Positions 62,817-64,000 of a DNA stretch of 64,000 nucleotides are shown here, piece after piece. The stretch lies in the NCBI GenBank assembly GCA_025766275.1, contig JAFKAC010000015.1, forward strand, positions 1,302,001 through 1,366,000. The letters are read 5' to 3'. Source of the stretch: Lactarius indigo. Its lineage: Eukaryota; Basidiomycota; Agaricomycetes; Russulales; Russulaceae. The position numbers and the translations under genes were made by a program. Numbering within the stretch: the stretch's first letter is position 1; each line of letters begins with the position of its first letter. The notes under the pieces were generated by a model. It searched no databases. It was not told the origin of the DNA and saw only the letters and a list, made by a program, of their open reading frames with translations.

Positions 62817-64000
62817 ACCCATCAGTCTGGGTGAGGGCTCTACAATGTAATTCTGTAATTGTGACAACGCGCTATCGATCTCTGCGAATCCCAGTAACTG
62901 TCCACACGAATTACCAAACGACTGAAACGCACGCATTGGTCGACTCTGGAGCGACTGACAATTTTATCCGACCAAGCATGGCAGCATGGGCTGGCATCCC
63001 GGTGCAGCCTCTGGAAACGCCTCGCAAAATATGGAACATAGACAATACGGAAAACAAAGCTGGGTTAATCACTCATTACGTTAACCTAGAGGTGAAAACA
63101 CGAGGACAGATAAAGAAGATGACCTTTTTGGTCACCGACCTTGGCAGCGAAGACATGGTGCTTGGTTATCCGTGGCTAAGCGCCTTTGAGCCCACCATCA
63201 GTTGGGCTACAGCAACCATGCACCCCGACATGCAACCAGTAGTACTGGCTACTACTGAAGAACTGCTTTTAACAAGCACCGTTTGCGCCCTGATTACGAC
63301 CGAAAAGGAAGACATCGTACGGGAATTAGAAGACGATGTGTTTGCTAGGGCCACCACCTCGACGGAATTGGCCATACAAGCAAAACAGCAGCAAACCGCG
63401 GCCACACTCCCCACGGAGTACGCTATGTTCAGCACACTCTTCAACGAGCAAGCCTCGCATCGCTTTCCCCCGGCCAGACTGTGGGACCACGCAATAGACT
63501 TCAAACCGTCCGCGCCAGCCGCAATAGACTGCAAAGTATATCCCATGACACAAAAAGAAGAGAGCGAACTCAAGGAGTTCCTTGACGAGAAACTGCGACA
63601 GGGGTATTTACGCCCCTCTATCTCCCTGTACGCATCCTCCTTCTTCTTTATCAAAAAGAAGGACGGAAAGCTGCGACCCGTTCAGGACTACAGGGTCATC
63701 AACTCTCACACCATCCGCAACCAGTACCCGCTGCCGCTCATTCAAGATCTCATCCTCGACCTCAGTAACGCCCACATCTACACTAAACTGGACATCCGAT
63801 GGGGCTATAACAATATCCGAATCCGCGATGGAGATCAAGAAAAGGCGGCATTCAAGACCAAATTTGGCCTTTTCAAACCCACGGTAATGTTCTTCGGCCT
63901 CACCAACTCCCCCGCAACATTTCAGGCCATGATGAACCACATTTATCGCAATACAATTGCAAAACACGAACGCCTGGGAACTACGATACGTGTCTACATG
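62786..64000 (+). CDS. I pol, 5' part, open to the window end
   Basis: A frame of 405 codons in -1 relative to gag, with no stop, running off the window. Order: overlap peptide, protease (ALVDSGATDNFIRP, about 62937), LGYPWLSAFEPTISW (about 63160), RT start ([17 protein letters not shown], about 63640), [20 protein letters not shown] region (reads LDIRWGYNN, about 63790), [13 protein letters not shown], ending at VYM, the first residues of the YMDD site. Of the pol genes here it is the only one without a visible stop, though only its first third is in the window. Confidence 0.9.
   Translation, partial: MGKRGFSGRLNPSVWVRALQCNSVIVTTRYRSLRIPVTVHTNYQTTETHALVDSGATDNFIRPSMAAWAGIPVQPLETPRKIWNIDNTENKAGLITHYVNLEVKTRGQIKKMTFLVTDLGSEDMVLGYPWLSAFEPTISWATATMHPDMQPVVLATTEELLLTSTVCALITTEKEDIVRELEDDVFARATTSTELAIQAKQQQTAATLPTEYAMFSTLFNEQASHRFPPARLWDHAIDFKPSAPAAIDCKVYPMTQKEESELKEFLDEKLRQGYLRPSISLYASSFFFIKKKDGKLRPVQDYRVINSHTIRNQYPLPLIQDLILDLSNAHIYTKLDIRWGYNNIRIRDGDQEKAAFKTKFGLFKPTVMFFGLTNSPATFQAMMNHIYRNTIAKHERLGTTIRVYM
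62789..62795 (+). other. Predicted -1 ribosomal frameshift site (element I)
   Basis: G GGA AAA with GGA and AAA in the gag frame. The next -1 codons AGA GGG TTT lead into pol. GGGTT (62798-62802) can pair with AACCC around the gag stop, and GGGT further on offers a second partner. Confidence 0.75.

Larger units (their letters stand above)
60219..64000 (+). mobile_element. Gypsy chromovirus I, 5' half, plus strand
   Basis: The 5' LTR, gag and start of pol run off the window end. It is inserted in the gag region of H. Closest to E. Only one premature stop is visible, so this is one of the better preserved copies. Confidence 0.93.

Noticed and set aside
1..64000. tRNA, rRNA, snoRNA or riboswitch genes
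   Set aside because: I scanned for cloverleaf-like and conserved rRNA segments and saw none. A covariance-model search would be needed to exclude small RNAs fully.

Overview
The window is a stack of LTR retrotransposons with no recognisable host gene, rRNA or tRNA. The element types fit a basidiomycete fungus, most likely an agaricomycete: chromodomain-bearing Gypsy elements (chromoviruses), one Copia family, and damage that is almost entirely C-to-T at CpG sites. I could not name the species. The block could be centromeric or other heterochromatin, but nothing in the sequence proves that.

Layout. Positions 1-9441 hold the LTR of an otherwise unrecognised element (Z, LTR pieces 6680-7062 and 8510-8821). 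It is split by a GC-rich DNA transposon with 9-bp target duplications (7063-8500) and bounded on the left by Gypsy element B (2732-6679, minus). B is cut by the 3' end of Gypsy element A (1-2731, plus) and by a solo LTR (X, 5365-5901). Positions 9442-23620 are a nearly complete Gypsy element E (minus) with a younger Gypsy element C (12554-18874, minus) inside it. Positions 23621-28177 hold a coding scrap, Copia LTRs (V, W, T), a solo LTR K and the 3' end of Gypsy element L. Positions 28178-31439 are the 3' part of Copia element P (minus). A second Copia LTR (Q) interrupts P and is itself split by Gypsy element D (31470-39761, plus). Q is then cut by Gypsy element H (minus, from 40164), which contains a solo Copia LTR (R), Gypsy element G (42659-56597) carrying Gypsy element F (48798-55069), and Gypsy element I (60219 to the end, plus). 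P, Q, H, G and F form a five-level nest.

Families. B, D and G are one family; E and I a close relative; C and F another; H, L and A are separate. All Gypsy copies that reach far enough encode protease, reverse transcriptase (RT), RNase H, integrase and chromodomain. Every Gypsy family except C/F continues after the chromodomain into a conserved module of unknown function, and in A and H this module ends in CCHC zinc knuckles.

Shared devices. In the chromovirus families the first about 11 bases of the predicted mRNA, 34 bases downstream of the TATA start, are complementary to the bases just after the LTR, which implies self-priming. B, D, E, G and I carry GGGAAAA at the gag-pol overlap (-1 frameshift). 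Gag appears to start without an AUG. Three Copia LTRs carry a 54-55 base GT...AG segment that the short-form LTRs lack exactly, as if it were an intron. Reading frames are broken mainly by TGA codons where relatives have Arg, and three RT genes carry the same Asp-to-Asn change in Y-x-D-D.
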